Positions 1 to 8,409 of a DNA stretch of 27,484 nt are shown here, in pieces. The DNA lies in assembly GCA_902766115.1 (NCBI GenBank), contig CACXCL010000022.1:1-27484 (forward strand), in the 5' to 3' direction. The translations under genes and the position numbers were made by a program. Position 1 is the stretch's first letter, and the number at the start of each line of letters is the position of its first letter. The notes under the pieces are model-generated. The model saw only the letters and a program-made list of their open reading frames with translations. It searched no databases and was not told where the DNA came from. The stretch comes from an uncultured Ruminococcus sp. Its GTDB lineage: Bacteria; Bacillota; Clostridia; Oscillospirales; CAG-272.

Positions 1-583
1 CGACGTGGCGAAGATCTTCGCCGGGGCTGTCTGCCCCGTGTGCGGCAAGCCCGTCATCACCATAGAAAAAGGCATCGAGGTGGGCAATATCTTCCAGCTC
101 GGCACCAAATACACCAAGGCGATGAACATGACATATCTTGACGCGAACGGCGAGGCGCAGTATCCCATCATGGGGTGCTACGGCATCGGCGTCGGCAGAC
201 TTGCGGCGTCTATCTGCCAGGAGAGCCACGACGACTACGGTCCTATTTGGCCCATGTCCATCGCGCCGTGGCAGGTGGAAGTGTGCAACCTCCGCTGCGA
301 CGACGAAGGGGTCACCCGTCGTGCCGAGGGGATATATGAAGAACTCGAAAAACTGGGCGTGGAGGTCCTCTACGACGACCGGGATATCCGCCCCGGCGCC
401 ATGTTCGCCGACGCGGATCTGTTCGGGATCCCGATCCGGGTGGTCGTCTCCCCGAAGACAGCCGAGCGCGGCGTGTTCGAGGTCTCCTATCGCGATAAGT
501 CCTTCCGGGGCGACGTCCCTTACGACGGCGCGGCGGAACAGATCGCCGGGATGGTGAAGAAGGAACTCGAGAAATACGAATAA
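1..583 (+). CDS. proS: Prolyl-tRNA synthetase, C-terminal part (5' end outside window)
   Basis: ProS charges tRNA-Pro with proline in the cytosol. Only the last 193 or so residues are present, read in the frame whose first full codon begins at base 2, so the gene starts upstream of the window. Visible are a CxxC-bearing stretch (CPVCGKP), the GNIFQLGTKYT segment, and class II motif 3 (MGCYGIGVGRLAAS) near base 172. The anticodon-binding domain follows (from about IAPWQVEV to the end, with YDDRDIRPGAMFADADLFGIP). This order matches the C-terminal half of bacterial-type ProS. The gene ends in TAA at 581-583 and is followed at once by a bidirectional terminator shared with the convergent nahK-like gene. 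Confidence 0.95.
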   Translation, partial: DVAKIFAGAVCPVCGKPVITIEKGIEVGNIFQLGTKYTKAMNMTYLDANGEAQYPIMGCYGIGVGRLAASICQESHDDYGPIWPMSIAPWQVEVCNLRCDDEGVTRRAEGIYEELEKLGVEVLYDDRDIRPGAMFADADLFGIPIRVVVSPKTAERGVFEVSYRDKSFRGDVPYDGAAEQIAGMVKKELEKYE

Positions 584-590
584 CAGAAAA

Positions 591-636
591 CGGAAAAATC
601 CGCCGCGCAGTCAGCGCGGCGGATTTGTGTTTTCCG
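591..636. terminator. Bidirectional intrinsic terminator between proS and nahK
   Basis: A 13-bp perfect stem (596-608 with 614-626, GC core CGCCGCGC) closes a 5-base loop. An A-rich run lies on the left and a T-rich run (GTGTTTTCC) on the right, so it can serve both convergent genes. Confidence 0.85.
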
Positions 637-637
637 T

Positions 638-1711
638 TTATCCCGCAATTTTTGTGACGATGGACTCCATCTCGCCCATCTTTCTCTCCATGTCCTCGAT
701 GAGCTTGAACTGGGTCCGGCATCTGATGAGGTTGTGCTCAGGGTACGCTGTTTTGAAGTAGGTGTCGCCGCTGAGGTAGTCGGCGAGAAATCTCATGCCG
801 CACTCCAGAGTGAGCAGCTTCACGGAGAAGGGAAGGAGCTCCAGCTCCCTCGGGGTGATAGAGGGAAGCGTTTCGACGAATCCCCTTGTGAACGCCTCGA
901 AATTCGCCAGATCGAACCATATCTTGCTGAGGTCCGCCTCGTCCTCCGCACCGGTGGAACCGGCAAAGCGGAGCGCGTCTCCGAAGTCGTAGAGCAGGGA
1001 ACCCGGCATCACGGTGTCAAGGTCGATCACGCACACGCCCTCGCCGGTCTTCTCGTCCAGCAGAACGTTGTTAAGCTTTGTGTCGTTGTGGGTGACGCGC
1101 ACCGGAAGCTTGCCGGCGGCGATATCGTCCACCACCACGCCGACAGCGTCCGCGCGATCCTTCACAAACTGTATCTCGCGCGCCGCTCCCGCCGCTCTTC
1201 CGGCGGAGTCCGCCCCGACCGCAGCGAGGAAGTCGGCGTATCTCTTCCTGGTGTCGTGGAATTTCGGGATTACCTCATAAAGCTTTTCTGCGGGGAAGTC
1301 CGCCAGCATGTTCTGGAACCTGCCGAAGGCCTTGGCGGCCTGATAAAGCTGCTCCGGACTTTCCACCACGTCGTATGAGCGCGCCCCGTCGATGAACACG
1401 TACATCCTGTAGTACTCGCCGTCGGTGGACAGGTAGTAGGGCTTGCCGTCCACAGTCTCGATCAGGTTCAGCGTCTCCCTCATGGGATCGCCGCCCTCGG
1501 CGATGATCTTCCGCCGCAGGTGCTCTGTCACCAGCTTTATGTTCTCCATGACCTCTTCGGGCTTCTTGAACACGTTCTTGTTGATCTTCTGAAGAATGTA
1601 CGACGGGTCCGTCGCAACAAGATAGGTGTCGTTGATATGGCCGTTGCCGTATGAAGACGGGTTGAGCTCGATACTGAAATGTGTAAGGATATCCTTGATG
1701 GACTCACTCAT
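638..1711 (-). CDS. nahK: N-acetylhexosamine 1-kinase (NahK/LnpB-like), APH-fold kinase
   Basis: Likely phosphorylates the anomeric carbon of GlcNAc/GalNAc with ATP, feeding salvage of mucin or milk-type amino sugars. At 357 aa it is the usual NahK length. Recognisable segments run in order: the YGNGHINDTYLV glycine-rich start (21-32), the catalytic VTHNDTKLNNVL loop (H208, N209, D210), IDLDTVMPGSLLYDFGD (229-245) carrying the metal-binding aspartates, and ECGMRFLADYL plus YPEHNL near the C-terminus. All resemble the bifidobacterial enzyme as I remember it. The start is set by a GGAGG site just upstream of ATG 1711. In bifidobacteria the gene sits beside lacto-N-biose phosphorylase; no such gene is visible here, so the in vivo substrate is inferred. 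A general aminoglycoside/homoserine kinase-fold role is the fallback. Confidence 0.85.
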   Translation of the reverse strand: MSESIKDILTHFSIELNPSSYGNGHINDTYLVATDPSYILQKINKNVFKKPEEVMENIKLVTEHLRRKIIAEGGDPMRETLNLIETVDGKPYYLSTDGEYYRMYVFIDGARSYDVVESPEQLYQAAKAFGRFQNMLADFPAEKLYEVIPKFHDTRKRYADFLAAVGADSAGRAAGAAREIQFVKDRADAVGVVVDDIAAGKLPVRVTHNDTKLNNVLLDEKTGEGVCVIDLDTVMPGSLLYDFGDALRFAGSTGAEDEADLSKIWFDLANFEAFTRGFVETLPSITPRELELLPFSVKLLTLECGMRFLADYLSGDTYFKTAYPEHNLIRCRTQFKLIEDMERKMGEMESIVTKIAG

Positions 1712-1808
1712 TTTTATGATACCTCCGTGCGGGAGACCCCGCCGTGAACAAAATTTCTACTTTTGACGATAATCTTTTATACAATTGGCGAAAACCGACT
1801 GTGAGAAG

Positions 1809-1837
1809 AGTATAACACAAAAAAACGCCTTTGTAAA
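1809..1837 (-). promoter_or_regulatory. Sigma-A-type promoter for nahK
   Basis: On the minus strand, TTTACA (1832-1837) and TATACT (1809-1814) are separated by exactly 17 bases, with a T-rich spacer. The predicted start lies about 90 bases upstream of the nahK ATG. Confidence 0.75.
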
Positions 1838-1876
1838 CAGCATTTTCAACTTTTTCCGTTTTTTTTCAACTTTCCC

Positions 1877-1908
1877 TTGATTTTCATCGCGTTTTCATAT
1901 AATATAAT
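1877..1908 (+). promoter_or_regulatory. Probable promoter of the pth-mfd-phosphatase gene train
   Basis: TTGATT at 1877-1882 is followed by two overlapping TATAAT boxes at 1898-1903 and 1903-1908. The spacers are 15 and 20 bases, neither optimal, but the AT-rich tract and position upstream of a long same-strand gene set support it. It is divergent from the nahK promoter about 40 bases away. Confidence 0.55.
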
Positions 1909-1928
1909 AGCAAGAATACACGGTATAC

Positions 1929-1958
1929 GCCCGTCCGCAGAGGGGAACGGGGCTTTTT
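1929..1958 (+). terminator. Terminator-like hairpin in the pth leader
   Basis: GCCCGT (1929-1934) can pair with ACGGGGC (1947-1953, one bulged G), and the stem is followed directly by five Ts (1954-1958). It lies between the candidate promoter and the pth start at 2009, so it could act as an attenuator. The stem is short and a chance structure is possible. Confidence 0.35.
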
Positions 1959-2008
1959 GCGTGTTTTGGAAGGACCGCGCCGCCCGGCGGCGCGGGAGAG
2001 AGGTCGAT

Positions 2009-2674
2009 ATGGCGGATATTTTCGAGCTGTTCAAGAGAATACGCAAGACGGAGGATCCAAAGGGACCCCCCGAATACATTATAGTCGGACTGGGCAATCC
2101 CGGTGACAAATACGAAGGGACCCGCCACAACGCCGGATTTTCGGCAATCGACTTTATAGCCGACAGGCTTTCCGTGAGGATAAAAGACCTGAAATTCAAG
2201 TCTCTCGTCGCCCGATGCTCCATCGACGGCACTCCCGTCCTGCTGCTGAAACCCCAGACCTTCATGAACCTGTCCGGGCAGGCGGTGAAAGAGGCCTGCG
2301 ACTTCTACAAGATCCCCCCGGAACGACTCATCGTCATATCAGACGACGTGAACCTGGACGCGGGGCGGCTCCGCATACGCGGAAAGGGCTCCGACGGCGG
2401 TCACAACGGACTTTACAACATCATTTACCTCCTTTCCTCGGACGGATTTCCCCGTATCCGCATCGGAGTGGGTAAAAAGCCCCGGGAGGACTATGATCTT
2501 GCGGATTGGGTCCTGAGCCGGATGGACGGGACGGACGGCGCCGCCGTCGCGGCGACGTTTCCCGACGTCTTTGAGGCGGTACGCATGATAGTCGGCGGCA
2601 AAACGGAGGCCGCCATGGGCATGTTCAACGGAAAAAAGAAGACGGATGACGACGCGGAGGAGAACCGTTCATGA
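2009..2674 (+). CDS. pth: Peptidyl-tRNA hydrolase
   Basis: Cleaves the ester bond of peptidyl-tRNAs released by stalled ribosomes, recycling tRNA. From ATG 2009 the protein is 221 aa. It has an N-terminal tail of about 20 residues before the family start, then GLGNPG (N30), the catalytic histidine in TRHNAGF (H40), FMNLSGQAV (N87), SDDVNL (D112) and GHNGLYNI (N133). All the substrate-contacting positions of the family are present. I chose ATG 2009 because a GAGAGAGGT site precedes it; the frame is open further upstream (from 1877), but that would overlap the promoter and encode an atypical leader. The stop overlaps the mfd ATG (ATGA at 2671-2674), so the two are translationally coupled. The pth/spoVC-mfd neighbourhood is typical of Firmicutes. 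Confidence 0.95.
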   Translation: MADIFELFKRIRKTEDPKGPPEYIIVGLGNPGDKYEGTRHNAGFSAIDFIADRLSVRIKDLKFKSLVARCSIDGTPVLLLKPQTFMNLSGQAVKEACDFYKIPPERLIVISDDVNLDAGRLRIRGKGSDGGHNGLYNIIYLLSSDGFPRIRIGVGKKPREDYDLADWVLSRMDGTDGAAVAATFPDVFEAVRMIVGGKTEAAMGMFNGKKKTDDDAEENRS

Positions 2675-5600
2675 GTTATGACGTCGCCTCGGCGATCCTG
2701 AGGCAGAACAGAGAATACAGAGACCTGAGCGACCTCGCTCTCGCCGCCGGAGTGCGGGGAGCGATCCGCCCAGCCGTAGCCGGGGGCCTTCCGGAGACCG
2801 CCCGGTCTGTTTTCGTGCTCGCATTTGCGGAGGACGTGACGCTTTCCGGCAAGCCCGTGCTGATCCTGTTCCCCGACGACCGGGAGGCGGCGTCCGCCGC
2901 CGCGACGCTCGCAGAGCGGGGCGTGGACGCCCTTTTCTACCCGTCGAGGGATTACAACTTCAATAACATAACCACCTCTCACGAGACGGAGAACGAGCGG
3001 CTCCGGGTACTGAACCGGCTGTTTCAGCCGGATCCCTCGCCCGCCGCGATCTGCGCCGGAGTCTACGGCGCGCTTCAGATCACCACATGCAGGGAAGAAT
3101 TCGTCTCCCGGACCACGGTCATAAGAAGCGCGGATACAGTCGACACGGACGACCTTTGCAAGAGATTGACGGAAAACGGATACACACGGGTGGAGCTGGT
3201 CGAGGGTCCCGGTCAGTTCGCCGTCCGCGGCGGTATAGTGGACGTTTTCACGCCGCTGGGACGGGCGTGCAGAATGGAGCTTTTCGGAGACGAGATCGAC
3301 CGCCTCGGGTATTTCGACCCGGTAACGCAGCGGTTCGGCGATTTCAGCGACAGCGTCACCATACCTCCGGCAAGGGAGATCATCCTGACGGACGACTCCC
3401 GGGACGAGCTTCAGCGGATGCTGACGGCTCAGCTGAAAAAGCTCTCGGGATCGACTGACGAGCGGACCGACCGGGCGGGCAAGATAATCCTGTCCGAGCT
3501 GGCGCGGCTCCGCGAGGGGATGGATCCCGAGTCCTCGGACAAATATATCCCGGTCATCTGCCGCGAGGAGGAGTGCCTTCTGGACCATTTCGACGGAGTT
3601 ATCGTCCTTGACGGCTCGTTCGAACTGAAATCGAGGACGGAGGCGGCGGAACAGCTTCTCGCCCAGAGCCTTTCAGGGATGCTCGAGACCGGCGAGCTTT
3701 TCACCTCCTTTGAGACGGACCGTTACGTCTGCGGGTGGGAGAAGATCGGGGAGAAGTCCCGGTCTGCCTTCACCGTCTACGCGGCGGGACTCATCGGCTC
3801 GGCGGGGTCGACGGGGATAAAGAACGGAGTGACGTTCGATTTCGGCGCCCGCCACGTCCCGTCATACAAACGAAACGCGGAGCTTTTCTTCGACGACGTC
3901 TCTTCTTTCGTCAGACGCGGGTACACCGTGGGAGTCCTTTTCGCCACGGAGAACGAGCGGTCGAGCGTATCGCAGAGGCTCGTTGACGCCGGGATCACGG
4001 TATATCCGTTCAGCGGCGACGAGCTGCCGTCTGCAGACGGAAAGCGCGGCATCGTCGTCACCGCGGCGGGCAGTCTCCCCGGCGGGTTCGAGCTTGCCGC
4101 TTCCCGGGGGGTCCTACTTGATTTTTCCGGCGCCGGCACCGTAAGGCGGCGTCTCGTGAGCAAAAAATTCAAAGCGATGAAGGACGCCGCGGAGACCATC
4201 CTTTCCTACGCCGACCTGTCGGAGGGGGATCTGGTGGTCCACGCCGCTTACGGCATCGGTATGTACAGGGGTATCGAGAACCTCACGGTGGATGGGGTGT
4301 CCCGGGATTACGTGAAGCTTGACTACGCCGGGGGCGACAATCTTTTCCTTCCTGTGGATCAGCTGGATCTTGTATCAAAATACATCGGCGCGGGCGCGGA
4401 TTCGGGTGCCGTGAAGCTGTCGAAAATGGGCGGCGCGGACTGGAACCGCGCAAGGACGAAAGCCAAGGAAGCCACGAAGGAAATGGCGAAGGAGCTCATC
4501 GAGCTTTACGCCCGCAGGCGCAGGACAAAGGGCATCTCCTTCGAGCCGGACGACGACATGAGCCGTGAGTTCGCTTCCACATTCGAGTACGAAGAGACCG
4601 ACGGACAGACCCGCGCCATAGACGACGTGCGCCGCGACATGGAGGCGCCGTATCCCATGGATCGCCTCATCTGCGGCGACGTGGGTTACGGCAAGACCGA
4701 GGTGGCGCTGCGCGCCGCGTTCAAAGCGGTCATGAGCGGGAAACAGGTAGCCGTCCTCGTTCCCACGACACTGCTGGCGTATCAGCATTTTAAGAGTTTT
4801 TCGTCCCGCCTCAGGGCGTTTCCGGTGTCTGTCGACATGCTCTCCCGGTTCAGGACCAGGGGCGAGCAGCAGCTCTCCCTTCGCAAGCTGAAACGGGGCG
4901 ACACCGACATCGTTATCGGCACCCACCGACTCATATCCGCCGACGTGGAGTTCCGGGATCTCGGCCTTGTTGTCGTTGACGAGGAACAGCGGTTCGGCGT
5001 GGCGCAGAAGGAAAAACTGAAAAAGATCGCGGCGAACGCCGACGTACTGACGCTGACCGCCACACCGATCCCGAGGACTCTGAACATGGCCATGGGAGGC
5101 ATCGTCGACATGAGTATCCTCGACGAGGCGCCGGGACAGCGTTCCCCGGTGCAGACCTACGTGCTCGAATACGACGAGGTGATAATCTACGAGGCGATCC
5201 GCCGTGAGCTCCGCCGGGACGGGCAGGTATTCTACCTGTTCAACCGGGTGGAGGGCATCTACGGCGTCGCACGGAGGATACAGGAAAACATCCCGGAGGC
5301 GCGGATCGCCGTCGCACACGGCAAGATGGACCGGGATGAGCTTGAAGAGATATGGGAGGCGATCATCCGCGGCGAGGTGGACGTGCTGGTTTGCACCACC
5401 ATCATCGAAACGGGCGTCGATATCCCCAACGCCAACACGCTGATAATCGAAAATTCAGACAACTACGGCCTCGCCCAGCTCCATCAGATAAGAGGACGCG
5501 TCGGGCGTTCAGGAAGGCGCGCTTACGCGTACTTCACATACCGCAAAAACAAGGAGCTTACCGAAGTCGCCGAAAAGCGGCTTTCCGCCATCAAGGAATA

Positions 5601-6219
5601 CGCCGAGTTCGGCGCCGGGTACAAGATCGCCCTGCGCGACCTGGAGATAAGAGGCGCGGGGAATCTTCTCGGGGCGGAACAGCACGGTCACATGGAGGCC
5701 GTAGGCTACGACCTGTACATGAAGCTGCTCAGCGAGGCGGTCATCGAGGAAAAAGGCGAGACGGTGGAAAAGCCCGCCGAATGCGCTGTGGACCTTCGCC
5801 TCGACGCCTATCTGCCGAAGAGCTATATCCCGTCCTCGCCTCAGAGGATGGAGATCTATAAAAAGCTGGCACGTATCGCCTCGGAGGACGACTACGAGGA
5901 TATGATCGACGAGCTTTGCGACCGGTTCGGCGAACCGCCGACCACGGCGATGAATCTGTGCCGGATCGCTCTGGTACGGGCTCTCGGAGCCGCGGCGGGG
6001 ATCACGAAGATCGACGAGAGGGGAGGGACCGTCCGCCTCTTCCCGTCGTCACCCGATCCGGAGGCGATCACCCGTATGGCGGAGGAATACCCGCGCGGCA
6101 CCGTCCGGGCGGTGCCCGGCAATCCTCTGACTGTCGTCTGCCGGATCCCGAAAGACAAAAAGACCGTGGACTTCGTCACCGAGGCGCTGAAAAAGTACGC
6201 CGACGGTCAGGACGACTGA
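2671..6219 (+). CDS. mfd: Transcription-repair coupling factor Mfd
   Basis: A cytosolic ATP-dependent translocase that pushes RNA polymerase stalled at DNA lesions off the template and recruits UvrA/UvrB. At 1182 aa it is full length. The order seen is: N-terminal UvrB-like module (about 1-350, with FYPSRDYNFNNI and RGGIVDVFTP); RNA polymerase-interacting CarD-like domain from about residue 515 (LVVHAAYGIGMYRG); Walker A GDVGYGKTE (about 669-677); DEEQ box (VVVDEEQRFGV); LTATPIPRTLNM; HGKMDRDELEEI; IIETGVDIPNANT; and LHQIRGRVGRSGR. The TRG-type segment is RDLEIRGAGNLLG near residue 990, and a C-terminal D7 domain follows. The start is fixed by the ATGA overlap with pth and an upstream GGAGGAG. 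No motif appears degraded. The first phosphatase gene begins 16 bases after its stop. Confidence 0.97.
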   Translation: MSYDVASAILRQNREYRDLSDLALAAGVRGAIRPAVAGGLPETARSVFVLAFAEDVTLSGKPVLILFPDDREAASAAATLAERGVDALFYPSRDYNFNNITTSHETENERLRVLNRLFQPDPSPAAICAGVYGALQITTCREEFVSRTTVIRSADTVDTDDLCKRLTENGYTRVELVEGPGQFAVRGGIVDVFTPLGRACRMELFGDEIDRLGYFDPVTQRFGDFSDSVTIPPAREIILTDDSRDELQRMLTAQLKKLSGSTDERTDRAGKIILSELARLREGMDPESSDKYIPVICREEECLLDHFDGVIVLDGSFELKSRTEAAEQLLAQSLSGMLETGELFTSFETDRYVCGWEKIGEKSRSAFTVYAAGLIGSAGSTGIKNGVTFDFGARHVPSYKRNAELFFDDVSSFVRRGYTVGVLFATENERSSVSQRLVDAGITVYPFSGDELPSADGKRGIVVTAAGSLPGGFELAASRGVLLDFSGAGTVRRRLVSKKFKAMKDAAETILSYADLSEGDLVVHAAYGIGMYRGIENLTVDGVSRDYVKLDYAGGDNLFLPVDQLDLVSKYIGAGADSGAVKLSKMGGADWNRARTKAKEATKEMAKELIELYARRRRTKGISFEPDDDMSREFASTFEYEETDGQTRAIDDVRRDMEAPYPMDRLICGDVGYGKTEVALRAAFKAVMSGKQVAVLVPTTLLAYQHFKSFSSRLRAFPVSVDMLSRFRTRGEQQLSLRKLKRGDTDIVIGTHRLISADVEFRDLGLVVVDEEQRFGVAQKEKLKKIAANADVLTLTATPIPRTLNMAMGGIVDMSILDEAPGQRSPVQTYVLEYDEVIIYEAIRRELRRDGQVFYLFNRVEGIYGVARRIQENIPEARIAVAHGKMDRDELEEIWEAIIRGEVDVLVCTTIIETGVDIPNANTLIIENSDNYGLAQLHQIRGRVGRSGRRAYAYFTYRKNKELTEVAEKRLSAIKEYAEFGAGYKIALRDLEIRGAGNLLGAEQHGHMEAVGYDLYMKLLSEAVIEEKGETVEKPAECAVDLRLDAYLPKSYIPSSPQRMEIYKKLARIASEDDYEDMIDELCDRFGEPPTTAMNLCRIALVRALGAAAGITKIDERGGTVRLFPSSPDPEAITRMAEEYPRGTVRAVPGNPLTVVCRIPKDKKTVDFVTEALKKYADGQDD

Positions 6220-6235
6220 CGAGAAAGGACGTCTC

Positions 6236-7315
6236 ATGTTAAAACTCATTTCTCCCGGGGACGGAGCGATCTTTTCCGTTCTCACAGACGTAGCGAGAGA
6301 ATTCATCCGCCGCCAGGAGGCGGGGGAGATCGACGGGTCCGACGGTCCCCACGAATGGGACAGCGCGGAATACGGCTGGCTCCCGCCGGAGAGGGATCTG
6401 AAGCGCGATCTCACCTATCCCGCCGCCGTGACCTTCCGCTGGAAGACCGACGGCCACGCCCTCCCGATAATGTTTGATATTTTTGACGCCGGCGACCCGT
6501 CCCGGAGGACCGGTGTCACCGTGGGACGGATCGAGTGCTCCGCCGAGGACGGCGAGTACTTCGCCACCGCCGTGAACTTCATCCCGGGCAAAAAATATGT
6601 CTGGCGCGTCTCCGCCGGAGACGAGACGGTGGAGCGTGCATTCTCCTTCCGTGAAGGGGAGATCCGCATGATCGAGATCGACGGCACCGCAAACGTCCGC
6701 GATGCCGGAGGATATATGACGACCTCCGGGAGAAGGATAAAATACGGTATGATCTACCGGGGCGGCGCCATCGACAACTACGTGGAGCCCCAGTATCTGC
6801 TCACGGAGAAGGGAAAAGACGCCTTTATCCGGGATCTTGGAATAAGGACCGACCTTGACCTGAGGGACGACGCCGAGGAGCAGCATTTTTCCCGGAGCTA
6901 CGCCGGAGATGAGGTGAACTACCTTGTCTCACAGATCAACTATTACGCCGAGACCATCGATGAGAAGGGAAGAGAATATCTGAAAAAGATATTCGAAATC
7001 TTCTGCGAGCCGGCGAACTATCCGCTCTACATACACTGCCAGGCGGGAGCCGACAGGACCGGCGTGGTCATGTTCTATCTCCAGGGACTACTCGGAGTTC
7101 CGGATGAGACAATAATGCTCGATTACAATATCTCCTCACTCTCCATCGAAGACGAGAGGGACTGGTACGGCCACCCGATGATGCCGGAATTTCTCGAACG
7201 GATAAGTAAGATCTCCCCGGCGCCGACTCTGTCGGAATCCCTGGGGAATTACCTCTACACCCTCGGGATCCCCGCGGAGAAGCTGGATCGGCTTCGTGAC
7301 TTTCTTCTGGAATGA
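6236..7315 (+). CDS. Tyrosine-protein phosphatase paralogue 1 (Y_phosphatase3-like with N-terminal beta domain)
   Basis: 359 aa, first of five tandem paralogues. The C-terminal two thirds carry the Cys-phosphatase P-loop HCQAGADRTG with nucleophile C268 and its arginine. The family's N-terminal signature NVRDAGG is near residue 153, followed by a GMIYRGG segment. These features fit the LipA/PF13350-like tyrosine or phosphoinositide phosphatases. Residues of about 60-140 look like a fibronectin-III-like beta domain (FRWKTD ... KYVWRVSAGD). The first 30 residues (ISPGDGAIFSVLTD) are shared with the paralogues. No signal peptide or membrane segment is seen, so the protein is probably cytosolic. 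RBS AAAGGA precedes ATG 6236. The substrate is unknown. Its lid-side tail (LSIEDERDWYG) groups it with paralogues 2 and 3 rather than 4 and 5. Confidence 0.85.
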   Translation: MLKLISPGDGAIFSVLTDVAREFIRRQEAGEIDGSDGPHEWDSAEYGWLPPERDLKRDLTYPAAVTFRWKTDGHALPIMFDIFDAGDPSRRTGVTVGRIECSAEDGEYFATAVNFIPGKKYVWRVSAGDETVERAFSFREGEIRMIEIDGTANVRDAGGYMTTSGRRIKYGMIYRGGAIDNYVEPQYLLTEKGKDAFIRDLGIRTDLDLRDDAEEQHFSRSYAGDEVNYLVSQINYYAETIDEKGREYLKKIFEIFCEPANYPLYIHCQAGADRTGVVMFYLQGLLGVPDETIMLDYNISSLSIEDERDWYGHPMMPEFLERISKISPAPTLSESLGNYLYTLGIPAEKLDRLRDFLLE

Positions 7316-7332
7316 CTTACGGGAGGCGAGAA

Positions 7333-8409
7333 ATGAACATAACGCTCTTATCACCGGCTGACGGACTTCATTTTTCGGTGCTTGACGATCTTTTTCGCGA
7401 GTATATCCGCCTTTTTGCGGCGAGGAAGGGACGTGACGACCGCGACGTAATGGAGGAGTTCGGTCACCGGGACGGTCTGGACTACGACTGCTGTTACCCG
7501 GCGTCTCTGGTTTTCCGGTGGAGGATCGACGATCCCCTCGCCAGAACGGTGCTGGAGATCTCCGATGACGCGGACTTTTCCTCCCCGTCGCTCGTCACCG
7601 TTCATACCGTACGCCAGGCGGCGGACGGCTCGGGAGAGTACTTCACCGAGGGAACCAATTTCATGACGGGGCACAGATACTTCTGGCGAGTCACTTCCGG
7701 CGGCACCGCGTCGGAGGTGCGCTCGTTTGAGACCTACCCCGACAAGATCCGCCCCATCGAGATCAGCGGTATCTACAACGTCCGTGACGTGGGCGGCAGG
7801 ATGACCGACTCCGGCGGACGGGTCAAACAGGGCCTCCTTTACCGGGGGACACAGCTTGAAGCTATGGACGGAGACAAATCCGAGCTGAACGCCCGCGGAC
7901 GGCTCACCATACTGCGGGATCTCGGGATAAAGACCGAGCTCGATCTCCGAAACGGCGACGACGACAGCGATCCGGTGGTCCCGGAGCTCCGTGTCCTGCG
8001 CTTCACCGGAGGGGCTTATTACGAAGTCTTCCCGGAGGGGAAACACAGAGACGCCCTAAGAGATACGTTCCGCGTGCTCCTCGACGAGTCGAATTACCCG
8101 ATCTATATGCACTGCGCCGCGGGAGCGGACCGCACCGGCACCGTGGCGTATTACCTCGAATCGGTCCTCGGGGTCCCGGAGGACGACATTATGCTTTGTT
8201 ATAAGATAACAGGTCTTTCGCTGAGAGCGGACGAAATGGATTTCTGGCATCACAAGCGCGACGTGGAGAAGCACGTTGACCTGCTTCGGGGCAAATACGG
8301 GGGCGACGTGCCTTTCCGGGAACTTATGAAGCTCGATCTTACGGATCTCGGCTTCACCGAGGCGGATTTCGACGCTCTCCGCCGGATTTTTCTGGAGGAC
8401 ACGGAATGA
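7333..8409 (+). CDS. Tyrosine-protein phosphatase paralogue 2
   Basis: 358 aa. The start at ATG 7333 follows a GGGAGG site 6-12 bases upstream; an earlier in-frame ATG at 7312 would overlap paralogue 1 and lacks that site. It has the same order as its neighbours: leading LLSPADGLHFSVLDD segment, beta domain (VFRWRIDDPLARTVLEIS ... RYFWRVTSGG), NVRDVGG near residue 149, GLLYRGT, and P-loop HCAAGADRTG with C261 and its arginine intact. Predicted cytosolic phosphatase acting on phosphotyrosine, phosphoserine or a small phosphorylated molecule; the substrate cannot be read from sequence. Its C-terminal helix region (LSLRADEMDFWHHKRD) is the most divergent of the five, which suggests a different partner or substrate. 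The stop overlaps the next ATG (ATGA at 8406). Confidence 0.85.
   Translation: MNITLLSPADGLHFSVLDDLFREYIRLFAARKGRDDRDVMEEFGHRDGLDYDCCYPASLVFRWRIDDPLARTVLEISDDADFSSPSLVTVHTVRQAADGSGEYFTEGTNFMTGHRYFWRVTSGGTASEVRSFETYPDKIRPIEISGIYNVRDVGGRMTDSGGRVKQGLLYRGTQLEAMDGDKSELNARGRLTILRDLGIKTELDLRNGDDDSDPVVPELRVLRFTGGAYYEVFPEGKHRDALRDTFRVLLDESNYPIYMHCAAGADRTGTVAYYLESVLGVPEDDIMLCYKITGLSLRADEMDFWHHKRDVEKHVDLLRGKYGGDVPFRELMKLDLTDLGFTEADFDALRRIFLEDTE

Noticed and set aside
2491..3588. A 365-codon open frame on the minus strand opposite pth and mfd
   Set aside because: Shadow of two conserved genes; Arg-rich translation with no motif.
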